From DSWT01 sp034433375 (GTDB taxonomy: Bacteria > Chloroflexota > Anaerolineae > B4-G1 > SLSP01), in NCBI GenBank assembly GCA_034433375.1, contig DAOUAQ010000167.1, positions 1 through 17,192 of the forward strand: a stretch of DNA of 17,192 nt, written 5' to 3'. The first letter of the stretch is position 1; each line of letters starts with the position of its first letter. Made by a program: the position numbers and the translations under genes. The notes below the pieces were generated by a model. That model made no database searches. It was not told the origin of the DNA and worked only from the letters and a program-made list of their open reading frames with translations. Positions 1 to 7,024 of this stretch are shown here, piece by piece.

Positions 1-998
1 GTAACAGGATCACCAAACAGAACTAAACTCAAGTATTTAAGTAACCCACGTAGATTACGCTCCGGCAGGTCGCGCTGCAGGTGCGGCATCTTTTGCGCTC
101 CTGCGCCAATCACGATGCGCCGCGCAGCCTCCAGGATATCATCCGGCGGAACCGGGAAAAGCTGTTGAACCGCTGTGGGCCATACAGTATCCCCCACCCA
201 TGCCGTCAGCGCAAGAAACAGATTTGCAACCCGATGTAGATCAAAGGCGGGCGCCTGATCTGCCAACGCCTGCCACTCCGCTTCTCCCCACGACTGCGTC
301 CAAAACTCCAAATCAATAAAAGGCAAAAGTCCCAGGGTTAATTCGTGATGCACGATGGCATGATGTATCATATAAAGCGCGTGATCCACTGGAGCGGGAA
401 CCCATAGACCGGGAAAAGGAGCGAAGGGGCGCATACCGGCTGTCCATTGGTCGAAGACGAACAAACTGCGTCCCCTTTCCCGCGCCAACGCTGTATGAAC
501 TTCCAATTTCAGGCCCGCAGCCTGGGGCGCAAGAGGTGGTAAATGCCACGCACGCTGCCCGGTTGAGACGGCTAACCACGTGTAGCCCAAATCGGCTACA
601 GCCGGCAAAAAATCATCCAGGTGCTCTTCAGCAATCAGGAGATCAATATCGTTATAGGGCCGCAGCCAGGTTTCAGGATAGGCGCGCGCCACACACGCCC
701 CCTTCACCAGTATGAGCGGAATATCCAGCCGCTGCGCCAACACGCCCAAGTCGCGCAGTTGATCTTCGGCCAACATCTGTTGCGCTTGTTCGCGGTAGCG
801 CACGTTCTGTGCCGCACGAATGAGCGCATCCGGCAGCGTCCACCCGGCCTTTTTCCCCCGCCAGAGCAACAGCGGCAACAAGCGTTGACTTTGCGCCCAG
901 GCAAGGAGAGCGCGCTCTGGCAACAGACAATCCCCCTGTCGCCATAGCGCCACATAAGGCGCGTAGACGCCGGCCTGATCCATATCTTCTGCTGCCAC
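1..998 (-). CDS. Nucleotidyltransferase-fold family protein (NTP_transf_5 type), C-terminus cut by the window edge
   Basis: The frame is open from about 1004 to the left edge of the window, about 332 codons without a stop, so the C-terminus is missing. The key motif is RPYNDIDLLI at residues 113-122, with the acidic pair D117/D119, preceded by LVKG (97-100). This LxKG...R-Y-DIDLL pattern is the hallmark of the uncharacterised nucleotidyltransferase family PF14907, often found in polysaccharide loci. The rest is leucine-rich and has HHAIVHHE-type helices. No ATG lies near the front. GTG at 1004 overlaps the upstream TGA stop (GTGA), and GTG at 998 sits 5 bases after AGGAG (1004-1008), which is why I chose it; ATG at 983 is a third option. 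It is the last visible gene of the dehydratase-ligase unit. The substrate is unknown; the family assignment is inferred from motifs only. Confidence 0.8.
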   Translation of the reverse strand, partial: MAAEDMDQAGVYAPYVALWRQGDCLLPERALLAWAQSQRLLPLLLWRGKKAGWTLPDALIRAAQNVRYREQAQQMLAEDQLRDLGVLAQRLDIPLILVKGACVARAYPETWLRPYNDIDLLIAEEHLDDFLPAVADLGYTWLAVSTGQRAWHLPPLAPQAAGLKLEVHTALARERGRSLFVFDQWTAGMRPFAPFPGLWVPAPVDHALYMIHHAIVHHELTLGLLPFIDLEFWTQSWGEAEWQALADQAPAFDLHRVANLFLALTAWVGDTVWPTAVQQLFPVPPDDILEAARRIVIGAGAQKMPHLQRDLPERNLRGLLKYLSLVLFGDPV

Positions 999-1000
999 AC

Positions 1001-2317
1001 TCACTCCTGGGCCCGATCTTCGGATTCTATCAAGGAAGCCTCCGTAGGCAGTACAGCAACCAAAAGCAAGCCGAAGATCAACCAGGGCAAAGGCGCACCC
1101 CATCCCACAATCCACGTTGTGGCGTCAATCATTCCGTGGATCATCATAGCGATCAGGCTCGCCATCCCTGCCCATACTGCTACGCGCCGAACAGGATCGT
1201 CCGCACAAACGCGCACGCCGCGCACGGCCAGGAAAAACACGGTCAGAAGAATGGAAAGAAACGCAATCAAGCCCGGCAGTCCCAAATCTATCCCCACCTG
1301 TAAGTAGAGATTGTGCGCGTGAGGGATAACCGTCGTGGGAGAGACAATGAAGAGCGGATAAAGGACGTTCACCAGAAGGGGGTACGTATTCGCGCCAGTG
1401 CCGGTAAAGGGGAAGTCCTGAAGCATATACAGGGCGCGGCTCCAGATCTCCACCCGTTGATCCCACCCGGCAATGCCCCCACCGGTTCCCAAGGCATCCA
1501 GAAACCCCACCCATTGGCCTCGCCACACCAGCCAGCCCCCGACCAATAAGGGCAACAATAGCACGCCCAGAAAAAACGGCGTGAACCCCACGCCGATGAC
1601 GAACATCACCCCACCGGTTGCCAACCACGCGCCCCGCGACTGCGTGAAAAACAACGCCCCGCCCACCAACACCGTCACCGGGATACTGATCACACGCCAA
1701 AGCTGCAAAGCTCTCACTGTCGCCGTGGAGAACCGGATGGTGGGCAAAGTAGAGAGCCTTTGTCGCAACAACAACAGACCACCGGCAAGGGGAAAGGGCA
1801 GCAGCATCACCAGAGCGCCAGCCATCATGTTGGGATTCAAGGGATTTCCCAGATGCGGGATACGATCATAGAGAGCGGAAAGGTACTTGACATCCTGCCA
1901 GGAAATTACCAGCGGCGTCGCTAACGCTAAAAGCAAAGCGCAGAACGTGCCCCCCCACAAAATCAGCAGTAATCGCGCGCGGGTTTTGGCCCAGTTGATA
2001 ATGCTATACATCAATGACAGACCGGCGAGCAAGCGACTGAGCGCCAGCGCCGTGGCCTCGCGGTCGGCGGTAACCAGCCATGACACCCCGCCCATCACCA
2101 GCACAATGCCGACAGGCCAATCCAGCGGTGTGGATACGCTCCACCGTCCACGCCCTAGTCTGCGGATGAACCACAGGAGCGCCAGAAGCGCCAATCCCCA
2201 CGGGGCAAAGCGCAAAGAAGCCGTCGCCAAGAGAACGCCAACGCTGGTGATCCATAGCTCATGGCGTGCGATCCAGGCGGCAATATGTTGCGAAACAACA
2301 AGGAATTTTTTCAGCAT
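1001..2317 (-). CDS. O-antigen ligase / polymerase family membrane protein (Wzy_C)
   Basis: This is a very hydrophobic protein of 438 residues with about ten or more membrane segments, the size and profile of the WaaL/Wzy_C superfamily. These inner-membrane enzymes transfer or polymerise undecaprenyl-linked glycans on the periplasmic side. Family marks are NPNMMAG (about 161-167), TQSRGAWLA (about 225-233) with the conserved arginine, a large loop (FTGTGANTYP...), and PHAHNLYLQVGIDLGLPG with the HAHN histidines (about 333-336). Ligase and Wzy polymerase cannot be told apart by sequence. As it is the only such protein in a cluster that has a flippase and a priming transferase, a polymerase role is as likely as ligation. 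An upstream in-frame TTG at 2356 would add 13 residues (RLSRSICQWHWT), but I prefer ATG 2317; neither has a clear ribosome site. Its stop overlaps or abuts the next gene start. Confidence 0.88.
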   Translation of the reverse strand: MLKKFLVVSQHIAAWIARHELWITSVGVLLATASLRFAPWGLALLALLWFIRRLGRGRWSVSTPLDWPVGIVLVMGGVSWLVTADREATALALSRLLAGLSLMYSIINWAKTRARLLLILWGGTFCALLLALATPLVISWQDVKYLSALYDRIPHLGNPLNPNMMAGALVMLLPFPLAGGLLLLRQRLSTLPTIRFSTATVRALQLWRVISIPVTVLVGGALFFTQSRGAWLATGGVMFVIGVGFTPFFLGVLLLPLLVGGWLVWRGQWVGFLDALGTGGGIAGWDQRVEIWSRALYMLQDFPFTGTGANTYPLLVNVLYPLFIVSPTTVIPHAHNLYLQVGIDLGLPGLIAFLSILLTVFFLAVRGVRVCADDPVRRVAVWAGMASLIAMMIHGMIDATTWIVGWGAPLPWLIFGLLLVAVLPTEASLIESEDRAQE

Positions 2318-2377
2318 AGTCCAATGCCACTGACATATAGAGCGCGACAGACGCAAGATTAATGTTGGTCTGATTGA

Positions 2378-4351
2378 TCATCCAACTTGCTTCAAGGCAA
2401 TTGCTCCTGGCGCCGGCAGCAAAGCGCCTGGCGCGGCGGCAGTCTGACGCATCTCTTCCACTTCACCCAACGGCAGATGATGACATTCAGGCGCAAGCGT
2501 CTGGATAGCGCCCCATAGATTTTCCACCTCGCCATCCTGCGCCAGGCGAATGAGCTTTTGGACACCCCATTGTAGCGCCTGGCTGTCAATGGGCATTTCC
2601 TCAGTGACCACAAATATCTTTTCGTGCGCTGTCAATGTATAGGACTCGACTTCGTTGAACAGAGCCTCTTCGAGTTTCTCGCCAGGCCGCAGGCCGGTGA
2701 TGGCAATCTCGATGTCGCGATCCGGCTGCAGACCCGAAAGTGTGATCAGGTCGCGCGCCAGGTCCACGATCTTGACCGGATCCCCCATATCGAGCACGAA
2801 AATCTCGCCCCCCTTCCCTAAAACCGCCGCCTGAATGACCAACTGCACAGCTTCGGGAATGGTCATAAAATAGCGTGTCATATCGGGATGCGTCACCGTG
2901 ACAGGCCCACCGGCGGCAATCTGCTGCTTGAACAGCGGCACGACGCTGCCCTCGCTGCCCAAAACGTTGCCAAAGCGCACCGCCACAAAGCTGCGCCCGC
3001 TGCGTTTGGCGGCATCCTGCACCAGCAGCTCGACAATGCGCTTACTCGCTCCCATATAATTGGAAGGATTCACCGCTTTGTCCGTAGAAATCATCACAAA
3101 ACGTTGAACATCGTGTTCTTCAGCAGCTTGCAGCAGGTTGCGCGTCCCCAGAACGTTGTTAAGAATCACCTCGTCGGGGTTACGTTCCATCAATGGCACG
3201 TGTTTATACGCGGCAGCGTGGAAGATGATGCCAGGCTGGTACTGAGCCATAACGCGCTCAATTCGTCTGAGATCGCGGATATCGGCGACCACGGGGACGA
3301 TGTCTAGCTGGGGATAGCGAGAGCGCAATGCGAGATCAATATGATAGACGGCGCTTTCGCCTTGATCCAACACAATCAAGCGACGCGGATTATGCATCGC
3401 CACCTGACGGCATAATTCGGAGCCGATAGACCCGCCGGCGCCGGTGATCATCACCACCGCGCCACGGAGATACGTGACATTCCCTACGCCAAGCGGCACA
3501 GTATCGCGGCGCAGTAAGTCTTCAATCTGCACTTCGCGCAGTTGATTGACGCTCACCGTGCCATCAATCAACTCATAAACCCCGGGGACTGTCTTGTACG
3601 GGACACGCGCTTGCTCACAGATAATCTTGACTGCCCGGATGGCCTTACCCGGCGCTGTGGGCATAGCGATAATGACCTCGTCAATATGTTGTTTCCTCAC
3701 GATGTCAGCAATATCATCGCGCGCCCCTAGCACCGGCACACCGTAGATGTGCATGTGCAGCTTATGGACATTATCATCCACAAAGCCGACCACCCTAAGC
3801 CCCAGACCCGGGTTGTTTTGCATCTCCCGCAAGATCATCGCGCCGGCGTCGCCGGCGCCGGCAATCAACACCCGGCGGGGGTTCTGTACCAGCATTTTGA
3901 GCCGAACAGCATCGGCGGCTGTCATCCGCGCCTGCCAGAGCCGCAGTAATAGCCGCGTGAACCCCAACAATGCCACGCTGATGCCTCCCTCCAAAGCCCA
4001 GATAGACCGTGAAGGGCAGTAAGGAATCCCCAACCACGGTGACAACCCAAAGTTCACGCCATAAACCAACAGCGAACCCAAAAGGCCGGCTACGAGGATG
4101 ATTTTGAATTCCTCAATGCTGGCGTAACGCCACAAGCGCCGGTAGAGACGAAAGGCATAGTATAACGGCAGGCGCACCAGGGGAATAACCACAAATAAGG
4201 TCCAATTGAACCTGAGATAGGGCCACACCCGCAGGAGTGCTTCATAGCGGATCACAAAGCTCGCCGTGATGGCGAACAAAATGCATATCAGATCAATCCA
4301 GACGAGGTACCTGACCCGTAACCCCACCGGATTTTTGTTTTCGAGTTTCAT
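2378..4351 (-). CDS. Membrane-bound UDP-GlcNAc 4,6-dehydratase, PglF/WbpM/FlaA1-CapD type
   Basis: The 657-residue length and layout match the membrane-anchored SDR dehydratases that convert UDP-GlcNAc to UDP-2-acetamido-2,6-dideoxy-4-keto-hexose. The N-terminus has about four membrane helices (17-33, 50-66, 84-100, 117-137). A first Rossmann fold follows with GAGDAGAM (165-172), then the catalytic SDR domain with TGAGGSIGSE (303-312), HAAAYKHVPLME (378-389) and STDKAVNPSNYMGASK (422-437). In the last motif Met433 stands where classic SDRs have the YxxxK tyrosine, giving the S-M-K arrangement known for WbpM and PglF, so it is not a defect. The ATG follows a purine-rich GGGGGAG ribosome site by about 8 bases. 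It is first in its unit, downstream of a hairpin and a possible promoter. The aminotransferase and PglC-like genes just upstream suggest that it feeds a bacillosamine-type pathway. Confidence 0.93.
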   Translation of the reverse strand: MKLENKNPVGLRVRYLVWIDLICILFAITASFVIRYEALLRVWPYLRFNWTLFVVIPLVRLPLYYAFRLYRRLWRYASIEEFKIILVAGLLGSLLVYGVNFGLSPWLGIPYCPSRSIWALEGGISVALLGFTRLLLRLWQARMTAADAVRLKMLVQNPRRVLIAGAGDAGAMILREMQNNPGLGLRVVGFVDDNVHKLHMHIYGVPVLGARDDIADIVRKQHIDEVIIAMPTAPGKAIRAVKIICEQARVPYKTVPGVYELIDGTVSVNQLREVQIEDLLRRDTVPLGVGNVTYLRGAVVMITGAGGSIGSELCRQVAMHNPRRLIVLDQGESAVYHIDLALRSRYPQLDIVPVVADIRDLRRIERVMAQYQPGIIFHAAAYKHVPLMERNPDEVILNNVLGTRNLLQAAEEHDVQRFVMISTDKAVNPSNYMGASKRIVELLVQDAAKRSGRSFVAVRFGNVLGSEGSVVPLFKQQIAAGGPVTVTHPDMTRYFMTIPEAVQLVIQAAVLGKGGEIFVLDMGDPVKIVDLARDLITLSGLQPDRDIEIAITGLRPGEKLEEALFNEVESYTLTAHEKIFVVTEEMPIDSQALQWGVQKLIRLAQDGEVENLWGAIQTLAPECHHLPLGEVEEMRQTAAAPGALLPAPGAIALKQVG

Positions 4352-4435
4352 GCTGAGTTCTCCCCCTCTTTTTGCTGTTCAGGCTCTACATCATTAGTGT
4401 CATAAGACTGAACGTTGCAGCAATCCTCATGCCTC

Positions 4436-4463
4436 ATTGTAACATACACAGACAAAGGCGCAA
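4436..4463 (-). promoter_or_regulatory. Possible promoter for the dehydratase-ligase unit
   Basis: On the minus strand TACAAT (4441-4436, 5 of 6 to the sigma-70 -10 box) lies 16 bases after TTGCGC (4463-4458, only 3 of 6 to the -35 box). This is about 85 bases upstream of the dehydratase ATG. The -35 would lie inside the terminator stem. It is a weak consensus match, offered because the gene after it has a strong ribosome site and the hairpin separates it from the upstream genes. Confidence 0.28.
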
Positions 4464-4477
4464 CGGGTGCGCCTTTG
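4453..4477 (-). terminator. Strong hairpin, likely intrinsic terminator after the phosphoglycosyl transferase gene
   Basis: CAAAGGCGCA (4453-4462) and TGCGCCTTTG (4468-4477) pair perfectly over 10 bases around a 5-base loop (ACGGG), and pairing extends at least one base outward. It sits in the 154-base gap between the priming transferase stop (4506) and the dehydratase start (4351). On the minus strand it is followed by a poor U-tract (TCTGTGTAT). On the plus strand the tail is TTTTG, better, but no plus-strand gene ends here. I read it as the terminator or attenuator of the minus-strand genes. Confidence 0.65.
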
Positions 4478-4505
4478 TTTTGTGATAAAGTGACTTTTAC
4501 ATCAT

Positions 4506-5093
4506 TTACCGCAATACAGCCAGAACCGTAGAAACCAGTATACCGATATCTTGCCAGAAAGATTGCTTCTCTAGATAAGCTAAATCAAGAGCTATTTTTT
4601 CCGGCATAACCTTATGAATATAAACTTCATGCCAATCGCCCTGGGACAACATGGCTTCCTCATGCCGATATTTGATAGATGCCATGCTTGTAATGCCGGG
4701 ACGTACACGCAAAACCTGCCGCTGCTCCGGAGTATACAAAGTCACATAACGAGGATCTTCGGGACGCGGCCCGACCAGGCTCATGTCACCGCGGATAACA
4801 TTGATTAATTGTGGCAGTTCATCCAGCTTTGTACGCCGTAGGATATGGCCCACCTTGGTGACCCGAGGATCACCTGAGGCCGTAATACCCGGCCCATATT
4901 GCGCCGCATTTGCAACCATACTACGGAATTTGTAAAGACTGAACGGACGACCATGCAATCCTATCCGCTGTCCCAGAAAAAAAACCGGGCCGGCCGAATC
5001 CAGCTTAATCGCGACGGCGATCAACACAAACACGGGGGCAAGCAAGATCAATCCCGCCAGTGCAACGACAAAATCAAACAGTCTCTTCGCCAT
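4506..5093 (-). CDS. Initiating phosphoglycosyl transferase, small PglC-like bacterial sugar transferase
   Basis: At 195 residues this is the minimal monotopic form of the bacterial sugar transferase family (PF02397), without the extra N-terminal membrane domain of WbaP/WcaJ. It would transfer a sugar-1-phosphate from a UDP-sugar to undecaprenyl phosphate at the cytoplasmic face, the first step of repeat-unit assembly. Residues 5-30 form the re-entrant membrane helix with Pro20. K55-FRSM follows, then RRTKLDELPQLINV with the catalytic Asp91-Glu92 dyad, then GDMSLVGPRPE (102-112). All key residues are present. The start lies 3 bases after the aminotransferase stop (TAG-AAC-ATG), so the two are probably translationally coupled. 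The small size and the aminotransferase next door suggest a PglC-like preference for a diacetamido or 4-amino-6-deoxy sugar; that is inference. Confidence 0.93.
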   Translation of the reverse strand: MAKRLFDFVVALAGLILLAPVFVLIAVAIKLDSAGPVFFLGQRIGLHGRPFSLYKFRSMVANAAQYGPGITASGDPRVTKVGHILRRTKLDELPQLINVIRGDMSLVGPRPEDPRYVTLYTPEQRQVLRVRPGITSMASIKYRHEEAMLSQGDWHEVYIHKVMPEKIALDLAYLEKQSFWQDIGILVSTVLAVLR

Positions 5094-5096
5094 GTT

Positions 5097-6272
5097 CTAT
5101 TTATGGTAAGTTTGTACTATGTCTGCAACGGCGTCAATAACATCATCAACATCCTGATCGCTCATCCGTAGATTCAGCGGCAGACTGACCAACCTTTGGT
5201 AATTTTCATACGTGACAGGAAAATCTTGAGGCGCGTATCCATACTTGTCACGGTAATAAGGATGCAAATGGATTGGGATGAAGTGAACACTAGCACCTAT
5301 GTTCCGCGCTTTCAATTCTTGGATGAATCGCGCCCGATCGACCGTCAACCGCTCCAAATTCAACCGTAGAGCATAAACGTGCCAGGCATGGTCCGCTTCC
5401 AGTCGTTCAACAGGGATTTGCAATTCCTCGAATTGGGAGAAAGCGGCCTGATAATGTGAAACAATAGCGCGCCGGCGAACCTGGAACTGGAGTAGTTTAC
5501 GCAATTGGTGTATGCCGATAGAAGCCTGAATATCAGTCATATTGCATTTGAACCCTGGAAGAACAACCTCGTAGTACCACGACCCTTCCGCACTGTAGCG
5601 TTTGAACGCATCACGGCTCATACCATGCAGGCTCCATATCCGCGCCTGGTCGATCAGATCTTGCGGGCCGGTGACCATGCCACCTTCAGCCGTCGTGAGA
5701 TTCTTAGTGGCATAAAAGGAAAAGCACGCGGCATACGCCGGGATGCTTTCCAGTGGGGCCGCACCGACCATGCGGCCCTTATATCTTGTGGGCAGGGCGT
5801 GGGCAGCATCCTCAACGATAACAAGGTTATGTTGCCGGGCAAGATCCAACAACGCATCCATCTCACAAGGATGCCCGTAGAGATGCACCGGCAGCAGCGC
5901 GCGCGTTTGTGGTGTAATCGCCTCAGCCACCCGCGCGGGATCTATCGTCAAAATGTCCGGTTCCACATCCACCAACACGGGTTTCGCGCCCAGATGTTCG
6001 ATAACGTGGACGGTGGAACAGAACGTCATCGGCGTGGTGATGACCTCGTCGCCCGGGCCGATACCCAGGCCCGCTAACGCTACTTGCATCGCGTCGGTAG
6101 CGGAACTGACCGCTAACGCTGCCGGAGCGCCGACAAACTCGGCAAAGTCGGCCTCCAGTCGTTTGACTTTGGGACCAGTGGTGATCCAGTCCGAGTGTAG
6201 GGTATCGAGAACTTCGGCGATTTCTTCTTCGCCAATGAGAGGGGGAGAGAAGGGAAGGAATGTGTCACGCAT
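5097..6272 (-). CDS. DegT/DnrJ/EryC1/StrS-type PLP sugar aminotransferase (PglE-like)
   Basis: This is a 391-residue type I fold aminotransferase that would convert a UDP-4-keto-6-deoxy sugar to the 4-amino sugar with glutamate as usual donor. Seen in the sequence are GDEVITTPMTFCST (the PLP phosphate region), VEDAAHA with the pyridine-binding Asp155, and SFYATKNLTTAEGG with the Schiff-base Lys190. Length is normal for the family. The start at 6272 lies 9 bases after AGGAGG (6282-6287); the earlier in-frame ATG at 6281 would abut that ribosome site directly and is unlikely. The start overlaps the end of the GNAT gene by 8 bases (ATGCGTGA). The matching 4-keto substrate would come from the PglF-type dehydratase at 2378-4351. 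C4 stereochemistry (gluco or galacto product) cannot be read from the sequence. Confidence 0.92.
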   Translation of the reverse strand: MRDTFLPFSPPLIGEEEIAEVLDTLHSDWITTGPKVKRLEADFAEFVGAPAALAVSSATDAMQVALAGLGIGPGDEVITTPMTFCSTVHVIEHLGAKPVLVDVEPDILTIDPARVAEAITPQTRALLPVHLYGHPCEMDALLDLARQHNLVIVEDAAHALPTRYKGRMVGAAPLESIPAYAACFSFYATKNLTTAEGGMVTGPQDLIDQARIWSLHGMSRDAFKRYSAEGSWYYEVVLPGFKCNMTDIQASIGIHQLRKLLQFQVRRRAIVSHYQAAFSQFEELQIPVERLEADHAWHVYALRLNLERLTVDRARFIQELKARNIGASVHFIPIHLHPYYRDKYGYAPQDFPVTYENYQRLVSLPLNLRMSDQDVDDVIDAVADIVQTYHK

Positions 6273-6894
6273 AGTTATCATCCTCCTGCAAATTACGCAC
6301 GTATTCGTTCATAGCGCGGCCTTCAGGGGTAATGAATGAACGCGCAAGCTTAAAATTGAGTTGCTGATAGAAGTGATTGGTAGCCTCATTATGGTCACGG
6401 TCGGTGGTCAAGCCTACCGTCAATTCACCCCGCGCCGCAAGTTCCTGACAAAAAGCCTCTACCAACTGTTTTCCGATCCCTTGTCGCTGGAATGCAGGTG
6501 AAACAGCAATAGACATCAGACAGGCTTCGGCTATGGATTCTGCGGCATCGCTGGGCCTCCGCAAGGCGCGCCACAGTCGCGGGACAATGGCTGGACGCCG
6601 TAACGCAGCTCCCAATGCAGCCCAGGCAAAAGACCATTTCTGGCGTCGAATCAAACGACGGTAAAAGCCGTCCTGACGGGTAACCCCGGCAACGAAACCG
6701 GCCACAGCGCCATCCACTTCCGCGACGAGCAGAATACCCTCAGAATCAAGAGCAATGTTACGATAAAGCAATTCCAAAAATCCGGGACCCAGAAAAGTCA
6801 AGAAGAAGTCTGGGAAACTGCGTAGATGAACCTGGACGATTTCAGGAAGATCACCTGAATTCATTGGACGTAATAGAGGAAGCGAATTTGTCAT
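6265..6894 (-). CDS. GNAT-family N-acyltransferase, possibly acting on the 4-amino sugar
   Basis: This 209-residue protein has a single GNAT fold. Motif A is LMSIAVSPAFQRQGIGKQL (126-144) with the acetyl-CoA pyrophosphate loop QRQGIG, and the C-terminal NHFYQQLNFK (173-182) is the usual motif B. The reading frame stays open up to 6924, but those extra codons lie in the terminal repeat of the neighbouring insertion sequence, so I start at ATG 6894 (MTNSLPLLRP). There is no clear ribosome site. Before the insertion, the ATG would have followed the stop of the WbuB-like gene by 10 bases. Placed next to the aminotransferase and PglC-like gene, it may N-acetylate the UDP-4-amino sugar, as PseH and WecD (also GNAT proteins) do in other pathways, replacing the left-handed beta-helix PglD. 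An unrelated N-acetylation role is possible. Confidence 0.85.
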   Translation of the reverse strand: MTNSLPLLRPMNSGDLPEIVQVHLRSFPDFFLTFLGPGFLELLYRNIALDSEGILLVAEVDGAVAGFVAGVTRQDGFYRRLIRRQKWSFAWAALGAALRRPAIVPRLWRALRRPSDAAESIAEACLMSIAVSPAFQRQGIGKQLVEAFCQELAARGELTVGLTTDRDHNEATNHFYQQLNFKLARSFITPEGRAMNEYVRNLQEDDNYA

Positions 6895-6908
6895 GGTTAT
6901 GTATCTAG

Positions 6909-6927
6909 CGTAACTTTTGTGCAAATA
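6909..6927 (+). repeat. Left terminal inverted repeat of the IS4-superfamily element
   Basis: CGTAACTTTTGTGCAAATA; it matches the reverse complement of 8829-8847 at 18 of 19 bases, the one difference being C against G at the sixth base. CTAG precedes it directly. Confidence 0.92.
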
Positions 6928-7024
6928 GTGGCCGAGATGGAAAAAACGGCCTAAAAAACGAACTTTACCAACACTATATCATCGGATATGCTCATGGGAC
7001 ATTCTTGCAGGACGAGGAATATCC

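Noticed and set aside
673..1000. Three overlapping short frames near the left edge, two minus and one plus
   Set aside because: They are arginine- and cysteine-rich frames overlapping the nucleotidyltransferase gene, whose own frame carries the DID motif and stays open to the edge.
2318..2356. TTG start for the ligase/polymerase gene adding 13 residues
   Set aside because: The added residues are polar and unlike the family, and no ribosome site precedes the TTG; the ATG at 2317 is directly before the first hydrophobic helix.
6273..6281. Earlier ATG for the aminotransferase at 6281
   Set aside because: AGGAGG at 6282-6287 touches this ATG with no spacer, but is 9 bases from the ATG at 6272.
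6895..6924. Ten-residue N-terminal extension of the GNAT protein (MHKSYARYIT)
   Set aside because: These codons mostly come from the insertion-sequence end and did not exist before the insertion; ATG 6894 fits the family better.
6895..6924. Outward promoter formed by TTGCAC in the left repeat and CATAAC next to the GNAT start
   Set aside because: The -10 box would lie directly before the ATG, so transcription would begin within or after the start codon; both boxes are also poor matches.
6931..6952. GGCCG...CGGCC inverted repeat inside the left end of the IS4-superfamily element
   Set aside because: The stem is only 5 bases with a 12-base A-rich loop and the following A run is on the wrong strand for an intrinsic terminator.
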